Shown here: piece after piece, positions 8,801-19,127 of the stretch
How the letters are laid out: each line of letters starts with the position of its first letter
Numbering within the stretch: position 1 is the stretch's first letter
Assembly: GCA_002429315.1 (NCBI GenBank)
Contig: DIZC01000120.1
Span: forward strand, 1-35,114
DNA: 35,114 nt
From: Alphaproteobacteria bacterium UBA6038
Lineage (GTDB): Bacteria; Pseudomonadota; Alphaproteobacteria; Micropepsales; Micropepsaceae
Direction: 5' to 3'
Notes under the pieces: model-generated
What the model was told of the DNA's origin: nothing
What the model saw: the letters and a program-made list of their open reading frames with translations, nothing else
Database searches by the model: none
Translations under genes and position numbers: made by a program

Positions 8801-9580
8801 TCAAGCCCCAGCCTGCAAGCTGGCCAAAACCGTTTCACCGGCACGCACCCGCTGCCCCGGTTGCACCATCACGCGCGCGCCTGCCGGCAGATACACGTCC
8901 AGGCGGCTTCCGAACCGGATGAGGCCGAAACGCTCCCCCCGGGACACTCGTTGACCTCGGGTCAAGGCGCAGGAAATCCGCCGTGCCACCAGCCCGGCGA
9001 TCTGTACCACAATCAGGTCCTGTCCCCCAACAAGGCCGAGCCGCACCGCCATCCGCTCATTGTGCTCGCTCGCCTTATCGAAGGAGGCATTGAAGAACGT
9101 GCCCGGCCGATAGGCAAGACCTTGGACCGTTCCGGTCTCCGGGATTCGGTTCACATGAATGTCGAACACATTCATGAAGATACTGAGCCGGGCACGGGGC
9201 TCCGGCGCCAATCCCAGTTCCGGAGGGGGGGCGGCACGCACCACCGGCAGGAGGATGCCGTCGGCGGGGCTTACGATGAGGCCTTGGCCTTGTGGCGGCG
9301 TCCGCTCTGGGTCGCGGAAGAAGGCGACCACCCAGAGCGCCACCGGCGCGGCCAAAAGGCCCCACCAGCCCAGCCAGAGGACAAGCAGGGCGAGGGCGAC
9401 GAACGCGACGGCGATAAACGGCCAGCCCTCGCGGTGGATCGGAAGTCTCAAAAGCGTCTTTTCCGGGGTTTCGGGAGCGAGGGCTACCGCGGCTCGGCAG
9501 GCCTTAGCGCGGTCGCGGAGCGCCGTAAATAGGGCCGATCCGGCCCAGGCTCCAGAGCGCTGGGTCGCAACGGCGCTCAA
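8801..9580 (-). CDS. psd: Phosphatidylserine decarboxylase proenzyme
   Basis: Psd makes phosphatidylethanolamine from phosphatidylserine, the next step after PssA. Recognisable segments are PIHREGWPFIAVAFVALALL (membrane anchor), FFRDPERTPP, VSPADG, FMNVFDIHVNRIPETG and the C-terminal FGLIRFGSRLDVYLP. Self-cleavage is expected between G224 and S225, with the serine becoming the pyruvoyl cofactor. It is the short soluble-like proteobacterial class with FGS in place of LGST. There is no ATG near the start: the longest frame begins with TTG at 9580, and a TTG at 9451 (before RLPIHREGWPF) would give the usual short leader and may be the true start. Confidence 0.93.
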   Translation of the reverse strand: MSAVATQRSGAWAGSALFTALRDRAKACRAAVALAPETPEKTLLRLPIHREGWPFIAVAFVALALLVLWLGWWGLLAAPVALWVVAFFRDPERTPPQGQGLIVSPADGILLPVVRAAPPPELGLAPEPRARLSIFMNVFDIHVNRIPETGTVQGLAYRPGTFFNASFDKASEHNERMAVRLGLVGGQDLIVVQIAGLVARRISCALTRGQRVSRGERFGLIRFGSRLDVYLPAGARVMVQPGQRVRAGETVLASLQAGA

Positions 9581-9901
9581 TCCGGCGTGAGGCCCGCTCC
9601 AGGCGCAATGCGGGCGGCCATCGAATCGTCCTCATCCGGCCCATCCGGGTGATCCCATCGAACGTGCGCGACTGAAGGCGCTTCGATGGTGCGCGCCCGG
9701 GGAATCAACTCCGCGAGCGCCGTCGCCGTGACCAGCGATGTGGGGTCCTTCACCTGGTGCCTCAACGACACAAGCTGTCTGTCCAGCGGCGCAATCAAGA
9801 CCGACGCGCCCGTCTACAAGGGTGCGTCCCTTAAAGGCGCATTCTGCGCCTATCAAAGAAAATAAGCTGAGTCCGAACAAGAACCTGCCAATTTCTTGCG
9901 C
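9581..9901. other. Gap between psd and GLUG-protein gene
   Basis: Apart from the short plus-strand frame at 9686-9865, I see no gene, RNA or strong hairpin here. Two overlapping minus-strand frames lack ATG starts and look like noise. Promoter signals for psd are expected but not identified. Confidence 0.4.
9686..9865 (+). CDS. Possible small ORF or 3' gene fragment
   Basis: A 59-codon frame starts with ATG and ends SFTWCLNDTSCLSSG… AFCAYQRK-stop. The second half, with three cysteines and a protein-like composition, reads like the C-terminus of an exported protein; the first half is nondescript. The frame is open only slightly upstream of the ATG (stop at 9650-9652). No ribosome-binding site stands out. 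It may be a gene remnant left by a rearrangement or simply chance. No family is recognised. Confidence 0.25.
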   Translation: MVRARGINSASAVAVTSDVGSFTWCLNDTSCLSSGAIKTDAPVYKGASLKGAFCAYQRK

Positions 9902-11761
9902 TCAGGCGGGAGGATTTGAAATCAGGTACGGGAAGCCGTTGTTGATGCCGGGGGCTTGAGACCAGATGGCTGGATCGAAGCCAGCCGGAAGACCCGATCT
10001 GAGCTGTTCCGTCGTCAGGCCGGTGATCCCCGACGCGTCGCCGCAGCCGACGCCATTGTTCGTTCCGCTCGTGGTGGTGTCCCAATAGTCGTCGCTCATC
10101 GGTTCATTGGTTGAGCGATTACCGACAAAGCCGCCCTGACAAGTCCCTCCCGTTACCGCGCCAATCGCATAGGAAGTTGTCAAAGCGTCCGTCGTGTTGG
10201 TGGAACTTCCCACAAGACCGCCTACATTGGTGTAAGAACTCCCGCTCGCCGAAACCGGACTAACAGAATACGTATTCCCGATTACTCCGGAGTCGCGTGT
10301 TCCAACGAGACCGCCTGCCTCCGAAATTCCCGTGACTACGCCGCTAGCGAACGAGCGACTGACGTTCGCCCCCTGAAGGTGACCGGCCAATCCCCCTGCT
10401 ACGTCAGCCTGGATATTTCCAGTCGCATAAGAATCGGCGATCTCGAAATACTGGACCTGGCCACCTTCCCAAAAGCCGATAAGACCGCCGGCATCGTTGA
10501 ACGAAGTCACGTTGCCGGTGGCATGGCTGTGTGTAATCGACACACGCGCGTAGCTTTCGCCGTCCCCAATGAGACCCCCGGCGTAGTCGCCACCACTGAT
10601 GTTGCCGGTCGCATAGGAGTTAATGATGCTCGCGGGCCTATTCAGGCCTTGTAAAAAGCCAACCAGCCCTCCAAAAGACCCAACTCCCGAGCCCTCCACT
10701 GCTCCGCTCGCGTGAGAATCGGAAATTCCACCACCGACGGCCATACCGACCAATCCACCGCCGTAGTAGCCGCCGGATTTGAGCACCGTGCTCGCAAACG
10801 AGGCGGTGATCTGTCGATAATTCTGGCCGACGAGTCCTCCAACGTAATTAGGGGCGCTGATGGAGCCGTCCGCGCCACATGACAAGATTGTGCCGTGGTT
10901 GGCGGCCACAAGTGCGCCGCTTACGGTGCCACCAGAGAACTGGCCGCGCACAAAGTTCCCGAAGAGATAACCGGCATTGACAGTCACCAAACCGGCGACC
11001 CAAAACTCATTTCCTCCGGTTACCCTGGCGGGGGTCAAGCGAACGTTTTGGATGCTACCCGTGTCTTGTAATATCGCGAATAGGCCAAGATTGACGCGCT
11101 GACCCGTATCCACCGTGTTGCTGATCGTCAGATGCGAGATCGTGTTGCCGAGGCCTTGGAAATTGCCGGCGAACGACGTCGGGATGGGCGCTTGCGTATA
11201 GGTCCCGTCTGATGTCGCATCATAGTTGTCGGCCAGCGCGTAGTCACCGGCCGGATTTGCAGCAATATCACTCGCGAGCGTCTCGAGGTCCGCCACCAAA
11301 GTGTAGCTCGCCCCGTTTATGACCAGACTGCTTGCCACATCCCAGAAATGAATTCTGCCGGGTGGGGCGAACGAAAGCGTGCCGCCGGTTCCTCCATCAT
11401 TGGTTGTCAGCGTAAGCGCACCGGGGCCGGTCACCTCGACTGCTCTCTCGAACGCAATAGAATGGTGAGCGTCCAGCGTTAGCCGGTTTGCGCTCACCCA
11501 TGAAAAGCCCCCCTTGATATAAATGTTTCTGGTGACATTGGCCGTCCGAATCGTGACGTCGGTAGACGCGAGCATCCCCGCAAGTTCGGTGTTGTTGAGC
11601 ACCGCATTTTGCGCTGTTGCCGTGCACACACCTGCCGAGCACATCACGTTCTGGGTAGGTGCCGCGGACACGATAAGCGCCGCTGTCGCCGGATTGGCGA
11701 ACAATGCTGCCGCCGCCGCAATAATCGCCGTACTGCCGAAACACTTGTATTCTCGCCGCAT
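9902..11761 (-). CDS. Exported GLUG-repeat protein
   Basis: This 619-residue protein has a signal peptide (MRREYKCFGSTAIIAAAAALFANPATA, cleavage after ATA). It then has a filamentous-haemagglutinin-like N-terminal region with NVTRNIYIKGGFSWVSANRLTLDAHHSI. The second half has about eight GLUG-type repeats built on [Y/F]xGGLVG followed by S-[Y/F/H]-A-[S/T]-G-x-[V/I]. Such beta-helical proteins are secreted or surface-bound adhesins or matrix components. No autotransporter barrel or LPXTG/PEP-CTERM signal is seen, so the anchoring route is unclear; it may use a two-partner system encoded elsewhere. The ATG at 11761 is chosen over GTG at 11782 because it starts the signal peptide. GC is lower than in the flanking housekeeping genes. 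Confidence 0.8.
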   Translation of the reverse strand: MRREYKCFGSTAIIAAAAALFANPATAALIVSAAPTQNVMCSAGVCTATAQNAVLNNTELAGMLASTDVTIRTANVTRNIYIKGGFSWVSANRLTLDAHHSIAFERAVEVTGPGALTLTTNDGGTGGTLSFAPPGRIHFWDVASSLVINGASYTLVADLETLASDIAANPAGDYALADNYDATSDGTYTQAPIPTSFAGNFQGLGNTISHLTISNTVDTGQRVNLGLFAILQDTGSIQNVRLTPARVTGGNEFWVAGLVTVNAGYLFGNFVRGQFSGGTVSGALVAANHGTILSCGADGSISAPNYVGGLVGQNYRQITASFASTVLKSGGYYGGGLVGMAVGGGISDSHASGAVEGSGVGSFGGLVGFLQGLNRPASIINSYATGNISGGDYAGGLIGDGESYARVSITHSHATGNVTSFNDAGGLIGFWEGGQVQYFEIADSYATGNIQADVAGGLAGHLQGANVSRSFASGVVTGISEAGGLVGTRDSGVIGNTYSVSPVSASGSSYTNVGGLVGSSTNTTDALTTSYAIGAVTGGTCQGGFVGNRSTNEPMSDDYWDTTTSGTNNGVGCGDASGITGLTTEQLRSGLPAGFDPAIWSQAPGINNGFPYLISNPPA

Positions 11762-11843
11762 GACTGGTCCTGATTTCACCACAGACTAGCGCACGCCCAG
11801 CACCGATTCAATTAAATGGACTCGCTTGCACCGTTAGGCTCAA

Positions 11844-11879
11844 GGAGTCCGCCAGGCGCCGTTGACGCCGGCGGACTCC
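11844..11879 (-). terminator. Strong hairpin downstream of M20 peptidase gene
   Basis: Arms GGAGTCCGCC (11844-11853) and GGCGGACTCC (11870-11879) pair perfectly. An inner GGCG/CGCC stem extends the hairpin around a 7-nt loop. It lies just past the peptidase stop. No U-tract follows on either strand, so it may be a Rho-assisted stop or mRNA 3' stabiliser rather than a classic intrinsic terminator. Confidence 0.5.
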
Positions 11880-11889
11880 GTCCCGACAT

Positions 11890-13323
11890 TCACGAAGCGT
11901 TGCCGATTTCTTTCATCAGCCGGTAGGTGAATTCCACGCTTTCGTAAAACGCAGTTTTCTCGCGCCTCTCGTCGCGGCCATGGGCGCGGATATCGTGGAT
12001 ATCGATCCAGCCGCCGGAGATGCCATAGGCCGGCAGTCCGGCGTTGCGCGCGAAAATGGAGTCGCTCGCACCCGCCGCCATTTCCGGGAGTACCGGCACG
12101 TCCGGCCACATCGAATGCACCACCTTTTCGACCGAGCCCATCAGCTTCGGCGCGGGCGGCGATTCCGGTGCGAATGTAACCAGTCCGAGTTGCTTGACCG
12201 CGATCCCCGCATCGGAAATCACCTTCTCCAAGGTTTGCCGGGTCGCTTCCACCGTCTCGTCGGGAAAGATCCGGCACTGAACGGTCGCCTGCGCCCGTTG
12301 CGGCAGGGCATTCTCCTGGTGGCCGGCCGACAGCATCGTGGCGACGCAGGTGGTGTGCAGAATGGCGTTCAGCGGGACATCCTGCGCGAGACGCGCGGCG
12401 GCAATGGCATCGGCCGCATTGCCGCCCTTCGCCAGGGTCAGCATGTCGGCATGCCGCTGGCCGGAATTCATCTCCGCCTGCTTGGCAAAATAAAGCCGGG
12501 TGGTGGCGTTCGTTTTCCATGGAAACTGGAAGTTGGAGAGGCGCACCAGCGCGCCGGCCAACTGGTAGATGGCATTGTCGGGCCGCGGCTCGGAGGAATG
12601 GCCGCCTTTGTTTGTGACGCTCAGCGTGAAGGTGGCGTAGGTCTTCTCCGACGTTTCCACGCCGAAATCGAGCCGCTTGCCATCGACGATCTCGCCGGAA
12701 TCGCCGTCCGGGTTGATCATCATTTCGGCATCGATGAGATCGCGATGGGCGCGCAGCAGATACCATAGCCCATCCTGTTCCTCGCCCACTTCCTCGTCGG
12801 CGGTGAACGCCACCACGATGTCGCGGTCGGGGACGAATCCTTCCTTCTTCAGGCGAATGAGCGAAGCGGCGACCGCGGCGTCCTGGTCCTTCATGTCCGA
12901 AGTGCCGCGGCCGTAGAAGTAACCGTCCTTCTCGGTGAATTTGAACGGCGGCAGCGACCAATCCTCGGGCTTGGCCTCCACCACGTCCATATGGCCGTAC
13001 CACATCACCGGCTTGCCTTTGCCCTTTCCATGAAGGCGCACCACCACGTTCATCTGGTTGGGGTATTTGGGATCGGCAAGCTCGTGAATATCGCTGTTGG
13101 CGAACCCGTTGGCCTTCAGATAGCGCACCAGAATATCGGCGACGCCTTTGGTGCCGGCATCGTGCACTGACCGGACCTCGACAATGTCGTGGAAGATGTC
13201 ATGGGCCAGCTTTTGATTAACTGGCGGCGGCACTGGACTCGGCGGTGGCGCAGCGGCGCCGAGAATCCCCGCAAGCAACGACAGAGGCACGCCCCGCATC
13301 AACGCGTAAAACAATCCCGGCAT
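11890..13323 (-). CDS. M20 family metallopeptidase, exported
   Basis: This is a 477-residue M20/M25/M40 dinuclear zinc hydrolase. Metal and catalytic residues are all present: H111 and D113 (YGHMDVV), D143 (GRGTSDMKD), the E177-E178 pair (TADEEVG), D206 (INPDGDSG) and H448 (HGRDE). A dimerisation domain lies between GGHSSEPRPDNAIYQL and the C-terminal catalytic part. An N-terminal hydrophobic stretch (LFYALMRGVPLSLLAGILGAAA) followed by a proline-rich linker suggests export or a membrane anchor. The ATG at 13323 has GGAGGA seven bases upstream. Directly upstream is the tail of a lost DUF2817 gene, matching the intact DUF2817 gene at 19128-20207. Confidence 0.93.
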   Translation of the reverse strand: MPGLFYALMRGVPLSLLAGILGAAAPPPSPVPPPVNQKLAHDIFHDIVEVRSVHDAGTKGVADILVRYLKANGFANSDIHELADPKYPNQMNVVVRLHGKGKGKPVMWYGHMDVVEAKPEDWSLPPFKFTEKDGYFYGRGTSDMKDQDAAVAASLIRLKKEGFVPDRDIVVAFTADEEVGEEQDGLWYLLRAHRDLIDAEMMINPDGDSGEIVDGKRLDFGVETSEKTYATFTLSVTNKGGHSSEPRPDNAIYQLAGALVRLSNFQFPWKTNATTRLYFAKQAEMNSGQRHADMLTLAKGGNAADAIAAARLAQDVPLNAILHTTCVATMLSAGHQENALPQRAQATVQCRIFPDETVEATRQTLEKVISDAGIAVKQLGLVTFAPESPPAPKLMGSVEKVVHSMWPDVPVLPEMAAGASDSIFARNAGLPAYGISGGWIDIHDIRAHGRDERREKTAFYESVEFTYRLMKEIGNAS

Positions 13324-13361
13324 CGCGATTCCTCCGAAAGCGGCCGCCAAACTATGCCGTG

Positions 13362-13417
13362 GGGCGGCGCGTTCAGGCAATTGCCGTGAGCGATAACCGC
13401 GTTCGCTGCGCCGCTTC
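13362..13417 (-). pseudogene. 3' remnant of a DUF2817 gene
   Basis: About 30 bp around 13362-13392 match 19117-19147, the end of the intact DUF2817 gene, with only about three differences. Read on minus it still ends …LTAIA-stop, against …LAAIA-stop in the intact gene. The rest of the gene is gone; the 3' end of the secreted-protein gene at 13418 abuts it. It shows that a DUF2817 gene once preceded the M20 gene here. Confidence 0.7.
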
Positions 13418-14035
13418 CTAAGGGATCGTCAGCGTACCGATCTGCTTGGGGCCGAAGCAATCGTTGCAAGGCCCGTCCGCGTCCGCCGTGCCACCGAGAA
13501 AGTTGAGATACGCAACCGTTCCATCGTTCGCGGGCCCGGCGCTTGCGCCGGCGCGGATGGTGCCGGACGTGACGGCGCTCCCGCCCAACGTCCCGGAAAA
13601 TGCAAAGCTGACCGCATCGCCATCCGGTCCGTTTTCGCTTGTGTCGGTCGGCGAGCCGGTGTGGAAGAAAAACGAGCCGGGCGGGTGTTTCGTGCTGCCG
13701 TCATCGCTGAAGCCCGGCACGATCACCACGCTGAGCCCGGCCCGAATCCGGCCAATCGTGTAACGATCCTTCGTTACTTCGTTCTTGCGACTGCGCAGGA
13801 TCGTGAAGATCGCATGCGTGATCGGGCTGGCGCTGGTGTTGGTGATCTGGAATGCCGGGGAGTCCACCGGCGGATTGAGGCCCAGCGGCTCGGTGTAGGT
13901 GCAGGATGTCGCATAATAGCAGACGGTGATCGTGCCGACCGTCGTCTGGGCCGCGACCGGCGTTGCCAGCCACAAGCCGGCTGCTGCCGCCCCGGCCAAG
14001 AGTGCGCGCGACAGCGTGTTACATGAGTATGGCAT
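13418..14035 (-). CDS. Secreted protein of unknown function
   Basis: This 205-residue protein has a clear signal peptide (LSRALLAGAAAAGLWLATPVAAQ). The mature part is beta-rich, with the cysteine pairs CYYATSC and CNDC and the segment SPAFQITNTSASPITHAIFTI, reminiscent of exported beta-sandwich proteins. I recognise no catalytic motif. The ATG at 14035 is preceded by a good ribosome-binding site (GGGGAGGGG). It shares orientation and an exported nature with the genes on both sides, but wide gaps argue for separate transcription. Confidence 0.75.
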   Translation of the reverse strand: MPYSCNTLSRALLAGAAAAGLWLATPVAAQTTVGTITVCYYATSCTYTEPLGLNPPVDSPAFQITNTSASPITHAIFTILRSRKNEVTKDRYTIGRIRAGLSVVIVPGFSDDGSTKHPPGSFFFHTGSPTDTSENGPDGDAVSFAFSGTLGGSAVTSGTIRAGASAGPANDGTVAYLNFLGGTADADGPCNDCFGPKQIGTLTIP

Positions 14036-14207
14036 CCACCCCTCCCCTTACGTCGCCGCAATCTTTACGGGCAGGCACAGACACAGACAAGCCGGTGCAC
14101 CCAGCCAATGCCGCCATGGCGCACGCGACAGGGTGAAAGTGGGCACTGGGTGCTCGCTTCTAGGATCCCGTTCGGCACTCCCCGCTAGGATTTGTCAGAC
14201 CTTACGA

Positions 14208-14240
14208 CTATGGCCGCCACCCAAATCGTGACGGCCATAG
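14208..14240 (-). terminator. Inverted repeat downstream of a secreted-protein gene
   Basis: CTATGGCCG (14208-14216) and CGGCCATAG (14232-14240) form a 9-bp perfect stem with a 15-nt loop, about 35 bp past the stop of the gene at 14274. There is no U-tract. A terminator or mRNA end is possible. Confidence 0.4.
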
Positions 14241-14273
14241 CTTCTGCATAGCGAATGTGTGGTGCCGGTGCGC

Positions 14274-14810
14274 CTACTGAACGGAAAGGCGGTCCGCCAC
14301 CGTGGTGCCGGAGGCTTTGAAGTACTGGTTACCATTGACGTCGAAGAATTTGACGTGGAACGTCCCCGTGAACGAGTTCCCGTCTGCCGCGACTTTGTCC
14401 GTCCCGGTCAGAACCATCGTTCCGCTGGAACTGCCGTCCTCGTTGAACGTCCAGCCGGTGTGCCACAGCTGCGCGCCCCTTCCGTTTTGCTGCCATGTCC
14501 CCATGCAAATATCTCCCGTAGCAGGCGGGATATTGGCGAACTCGAACTCGGTCCCGTCGCTGTGCCATTGCTCGAAGGACTCGAACCCCAGGCTGCCGTC
14601 TGGGTTGTAGTGAACGACATGCCACAAGCCGACGATTCCCGCCCCTAAAGATGCCGCCTTGTTGTTCCGCGCCAGCATGGAGGCAGGAATTTTGGGGCCG
14701 ATCAGGTGCTTTGCCGCACCTTTGTAGGCTTCGACGTTGCACGCCTGAGCCGGGATCGCGGCGGCGGCGAGCAGGATGGTTGCAACTGTCATGGTGGTTA
14801 GGCGAATCAT
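14274..14810 (-). CDS. Secreted protein of unknown function
   Basis: This 178-residue protein has a Sec signal peptide (MIRLTTMTVATILLAAAAIPAQA-C). The cysteine directly after the predicted cleavage site leaves open a lipoprotein, although the lipobox is atypical. The mature domain has strands GIVGLWHVVHYNPDGSLG, FEQWHSDGTEFEF and GDICMGTWQQNG, then a repeat of T/G-rich strands, suggesting a lipocalin-like barrel. The function is unknown. The ATG at 14810 has GGAGGATT upstream; upstream in-frame codons are rejected. It is divergent from the regulator gene at 15101. Confidence 0.75.
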   Translation of the reverse strand: MIRLTTMTVATILLAAAAIPAQACNVEAYKGAAKHLIGPKIPASMLARNNKAASLGAGIVGLWHVVHYNPDGSLGFESFEQWHSDGTEFEFANIPPATGDICMGTWQQNGRGAQLWHTGWTFNEDGSSSGTMVLTGTDKVAADGNSFTGTFHVKFFDVNGNQYFKASGTTVADRLSVQ

Positions 14811-15100
14811 GGAATCCTCCTTATCAACGTGGTGCCGACAATCGGCCCCATCGATCGCCAGCGGTCCCGCGTCCTCCTGAAAACCTTTGCAGGGTTTCCC
14901 CAATCCACCCCCTCGCCTAGACTGCGTGTGCTGGATGCGACCAGCTGGGACGCCTTCGATGCTTTGGATGGATGCGTGGCCTCAGTGTGCCGGGCGCGAG
15001 CCGCTTCGGCGTACAGGGCATTGAGCGCGTTGGGGCAGGTGAGCGAATGGATCGGGGAACGATCCAGCGGTGATCTTTTGCCGATCTTGCTGTTAGCGGC
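14811..15100. promoter_or_regulatory. Divergent intergenic region
   Basis: This 290-bp region separates a minus-strand secreted-protein gene from the plus-strand regulator gene and must hold both promoters. I could not identify convincing -35/-10 boxes or a clear operator repeat. No RNA gene or hairpin stands out. Confidence 0.35.
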
Positions 15101-17259
<2,159 letters not shown>

Positions 17260-17263
17260 ACCT

Positions 17264-17280
17264 GGCGCACCCGACAGGAT
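17264..17280 (-). repeat. Partial tRNA-Arg 3' end, att-like direct repeat (distal)
   Basis: The 17 bp GGCGCACCCGACAGGAT are identical to 18896-18912, the 3' end of tRNA-Arg(CCG) on the minus strand including T-arm bases. A duplicated tRNA 3' end at a distance is the hallmark of site-specific integration. The bracketed 1.6 kb holds an IS remnant and the GloVer gene, but no integrase. Confidence 0.8.
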
Positions 17281-17331
17281 AAAAATGCGAACTGGTATCT
17301 CACAGCCAGCAGGGGTAGTGGGGCAGTTTGT

Positions 17332-17495
17332 TTACGCCTTCGCCCCTCATACGATGTACCATAACTTCGTGAAGATCAGCGGCGCGCACCGGCTCCACCC
17401 CCTGCAATGGCCGCTGGCCTCGACTCCGCCTTTGGGAGATTAGCGATATTGTGAAGGTGATCGAGGAGTGGGGGCAGGAGAATGACCGGGCGTGA
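17332..17495 (+). pseudogene. IS1-like transposase C-terminal remnant
   Basis: Two pieces in different frames read like the end of IS1-family transposases common in Rhizobiales. The first is MYHNFVKIS (from 17354), matching the usual MYYNFVRIHKTLR region. The second is RLWEISDIVKVIEEWGQENDRA-stop (17427-17495), matching the usual terminal LWEI/MxDIV segment. The middle, where TPAMAAG is expected, is scrambled by frameshifts. Only the last 50 or so residues remain, so the element is dead. The family comparison is from memory. Confidence 0.65.
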
Positions 17496-17548
17496 ATTGG
17501 GAGTCAGTAACGCTGGACGAGTTGCTAAGTCCCGTGCTCACAGCAAAC

Positions 17549-17570
17549 GGTAGTGTCCTAGGACACTACC
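17549..17570. repeat. 22-bp perfect palindrome
   Basis: The half-site GGTAGTGTCCT is followed directly by its reverse complement with no spacer. It lies 53 bp after the transposase remnant and 77 bp before the GloVer ORF. It could be two abutting IS ends (head-to-head terminal repeats), or an operator for the downstream gene. Confidence 0.7.
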
Positions 17571-17647
17571 GGGAAATGTGGTAGGTTGCAGAACTACTGC
17601 ACTCACCTATAAAGTGCCAGGATGAAGAATTCCGGCGGGGGGCCCAA

Positions 17648-18835
17648 ATGCAGCGGAAATCTCGATTCTTTGGTGTTTCGCTCGCTGGCGTTCTGATTTC
17701 TCTTGCTGGCGCAATGCATGCTGCAGAAGCAAGCCACTATCGCATTCTCTATGCTTTCACCGGAGGTGCAGATGGCGCACACCCGAGAGCCGGCCTGATC
17801 AGAAATACGAATGGCGATTTTTACGGCACAGCATTGTCCGGCGGCGACGCAGGCTTCGGTACGGTATTCGAACTTAGCCGGAGGGGCGAGCAGACGACGC
17901 TCTATAGCTTCCTGGACCAGGAGGATGGTGCGAATCCGCATGCATCCGTGATTTCGGACGAGGCCGGCAACCTGTACGGCACTGCCTTCTTTGGCGGATT
18001 GGTCAACAGCTTTGGCGGCACTGTGTTTAAGTTGGGCAACACCGGCCAGGAGATGACCCTCCATGAGTTTAGCGGCGGTACAGACGGAGGGAACCCCGCG
18101 GCACCGCTTATTCGGGACGCAGACGGCAATCTATATGGCACTACCGTGGAGGGTGGGTCTGGCTGCTATCCATCTGCTGGATGCGGTGTGGCCTTTCTCT
18201 TGGATTCGGCCGGCAGGGAACATGTGCTGCACACGTTCGCAGGCGGCCGTGATGGTCAAGCACCCATTGGAGGGCTGGTGAGGGACCGGAAAGGCACTTT
18301 GTACGGCACTACCTTCAACGGGGGTGCCGGCCGGAGCTGTGACTCCGGTTGCGGCGTGGTGTTCAGGATCGCATCGGACGGAAAAGAGAAGGTGTTGTAC
18401 GCATTCCGTGGGGGAAGCGACGGAGCCAACCCCTACGCGGGTCTCATCAGGGACGACGACGGCAATCTCTACGGCACGACGTCTGCTGGAGGCAGCTCCG
18501 GCAACGGTACGGTTTTCAAAGCCTCGCGGAATGGTTCAGAAGTCGTGCTCCACAGCTTCACCGGTTCGGATGGCGCCACTCCGTACGGCGGCGTGATCAG
18601 AGATAAGTTAGGGAACCTCTACGGCACCACGAATGCGGGTGGCGATTTTGGTCTGGGAACCATATTCGAGCTTGCTCCGGATGGAACCGAAACTGTGCTG
18701 CATTCCTTTGCCGGCGGCGATGATGGAGCGAGTCCGTATGCGGGCTTGATCATGGGCAGGAGAGGGCACTTGTATGGGACGACGTTTGCCGGCGGCCCCA
18801 GCGACGCCGGAGTCGTCTTTAAACTGAAGCCTTAA
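17648..18835 (+). CDS. Exported GloVer tandem-repeat protein
   Basis: This 395-residue protein has a signal peptide (FFGVSLAGVLISLAGAMHAAEA). It is followed by about eight repeats of roughly 40-47 residues, each of the form DGAxPxAGLIRDxxGNLYGTTxxGGxxxxGTVFKLxxxGxExVLHSF. This is the family annotated as choice-of-anchor tandem repeat GloVer-containing protein (TIGR03803-type). The repeats likely form a beta-propeller or solenoid outside the cytoplasm; no enzymatic role is known. It lies between a tRNA-Arg gene and the duplicated tRNA 3' end, beside a transposase remnant, so it may be mobile cargo. The ATG is preceded by a G-rich stretch at spacing compatible with initiation. Confidence 0.85.
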   Translation: MQRKSRFFGVSLAGVLISLAGAMHAAEASHYRILYAFTGGADGAHPRAGLIRNTNGDFYGTALSGGDAGFGTVFELSRRGEQTTLYSFLDQEDGANPHASVISDEAGNLYGTAFFGGLVNSFGGTVFKLGNTGQEMTLHEFSGGTDGGNPAAPLIRDADGNLYGTTVEGGSGCYPSAGCGVAFLLDSAGREHVLHTFAGGRDGQAPIGGLVRDRKGTLYGTTFNGGAGRSCDSGCGVVFRIASDGKEKVLYAFRGGSDGANPYAGLIRDDDGNLYGTTSAGGSSGNGTVFKASRNGSEVVLHSFTGSDGATPYGGVIRDKLGNLYGTTNAGGDFGLGTIFELAPDGTETVLHSFAGGDDGASPYAGLIMGRRGHLYGTTFAGGPSDAGVVFKLKP

Positions 18836-18897
18836 TCGACAGGCGGTGGCGCTCCCGTGTCCAGCGGACGCTGGCGACCTGCCACTCATCGCGGCGG

Positions 18898-18971
18898 CGC
18901 ACCCGACAGGATTCGAACCTGTGACCTCTGCCTTCGGAGGGCAGCACTCTATCCAGCTGAGCTACGGGTGC
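18898..18971 (-). tRNA. tRNA-Arg(CCG)
   Basis: On the minus strand, GCACCCG and CGGGTGC form the 7-bp acceptor stem. The D-arm has AGCTCAGCTGGATAGAG. The anticodon stem CTGCC/GGCAG holds the loop CTCCGAA with anticodon CCG, which decodes CGG (Arg). The T-arm contains GGTTCGAATCC. The discriminator is G and CCA is not encoded. Its 3' end is duplicated at 17264-17280. Confidence 0.95.
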
Positions 18972-19046
18972 CGGTGCTTCTATAGCGCGCCGCGGCGCGC
19001 CGCCGCAAACCGGCTGCCACGGTGGCGCCGCCAACTCCTGCTCAAC

Positions 19047-19102
19047 TCCTTGATCCGTCGGCAGGTGATCTTCACGCTTTCGTAGAACGCGCCTTTCTCA
19101 CG
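19047..19102 (-). pseudogene. 3' remnant of an M20 peptidase gene
   Basis: Read on minus, this encodes REKGAFYESVKITCRRIKEL, matching the end of the intact M20 protein (REKTAFYESVEFTYRLMKEI) at 11890-13323. The rest of the gene has been lost by an internal deletion joining its last codons to within about 25 bp of the DUF2817 stop. It shows the same DUF2817-M20 order as the other copy. Confidence 0.75.
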
Positions 19103-19127
19103 CGGCAAAGCCCGGGAGGCGGCGCGT

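Noticed and set aside
9577..9880. Minus-strand frames upstream of psd
   Set aside because: No ATG, no motif, and they overlap each other; the region is more likely non-coding.
17648..18835. Tandem repeats of the GloVer gene as a CRISPR-like array
   Set aside because: The repeats are degenerate, in frame, and encode a known protein repeat; no CRISPR array exists in the window.
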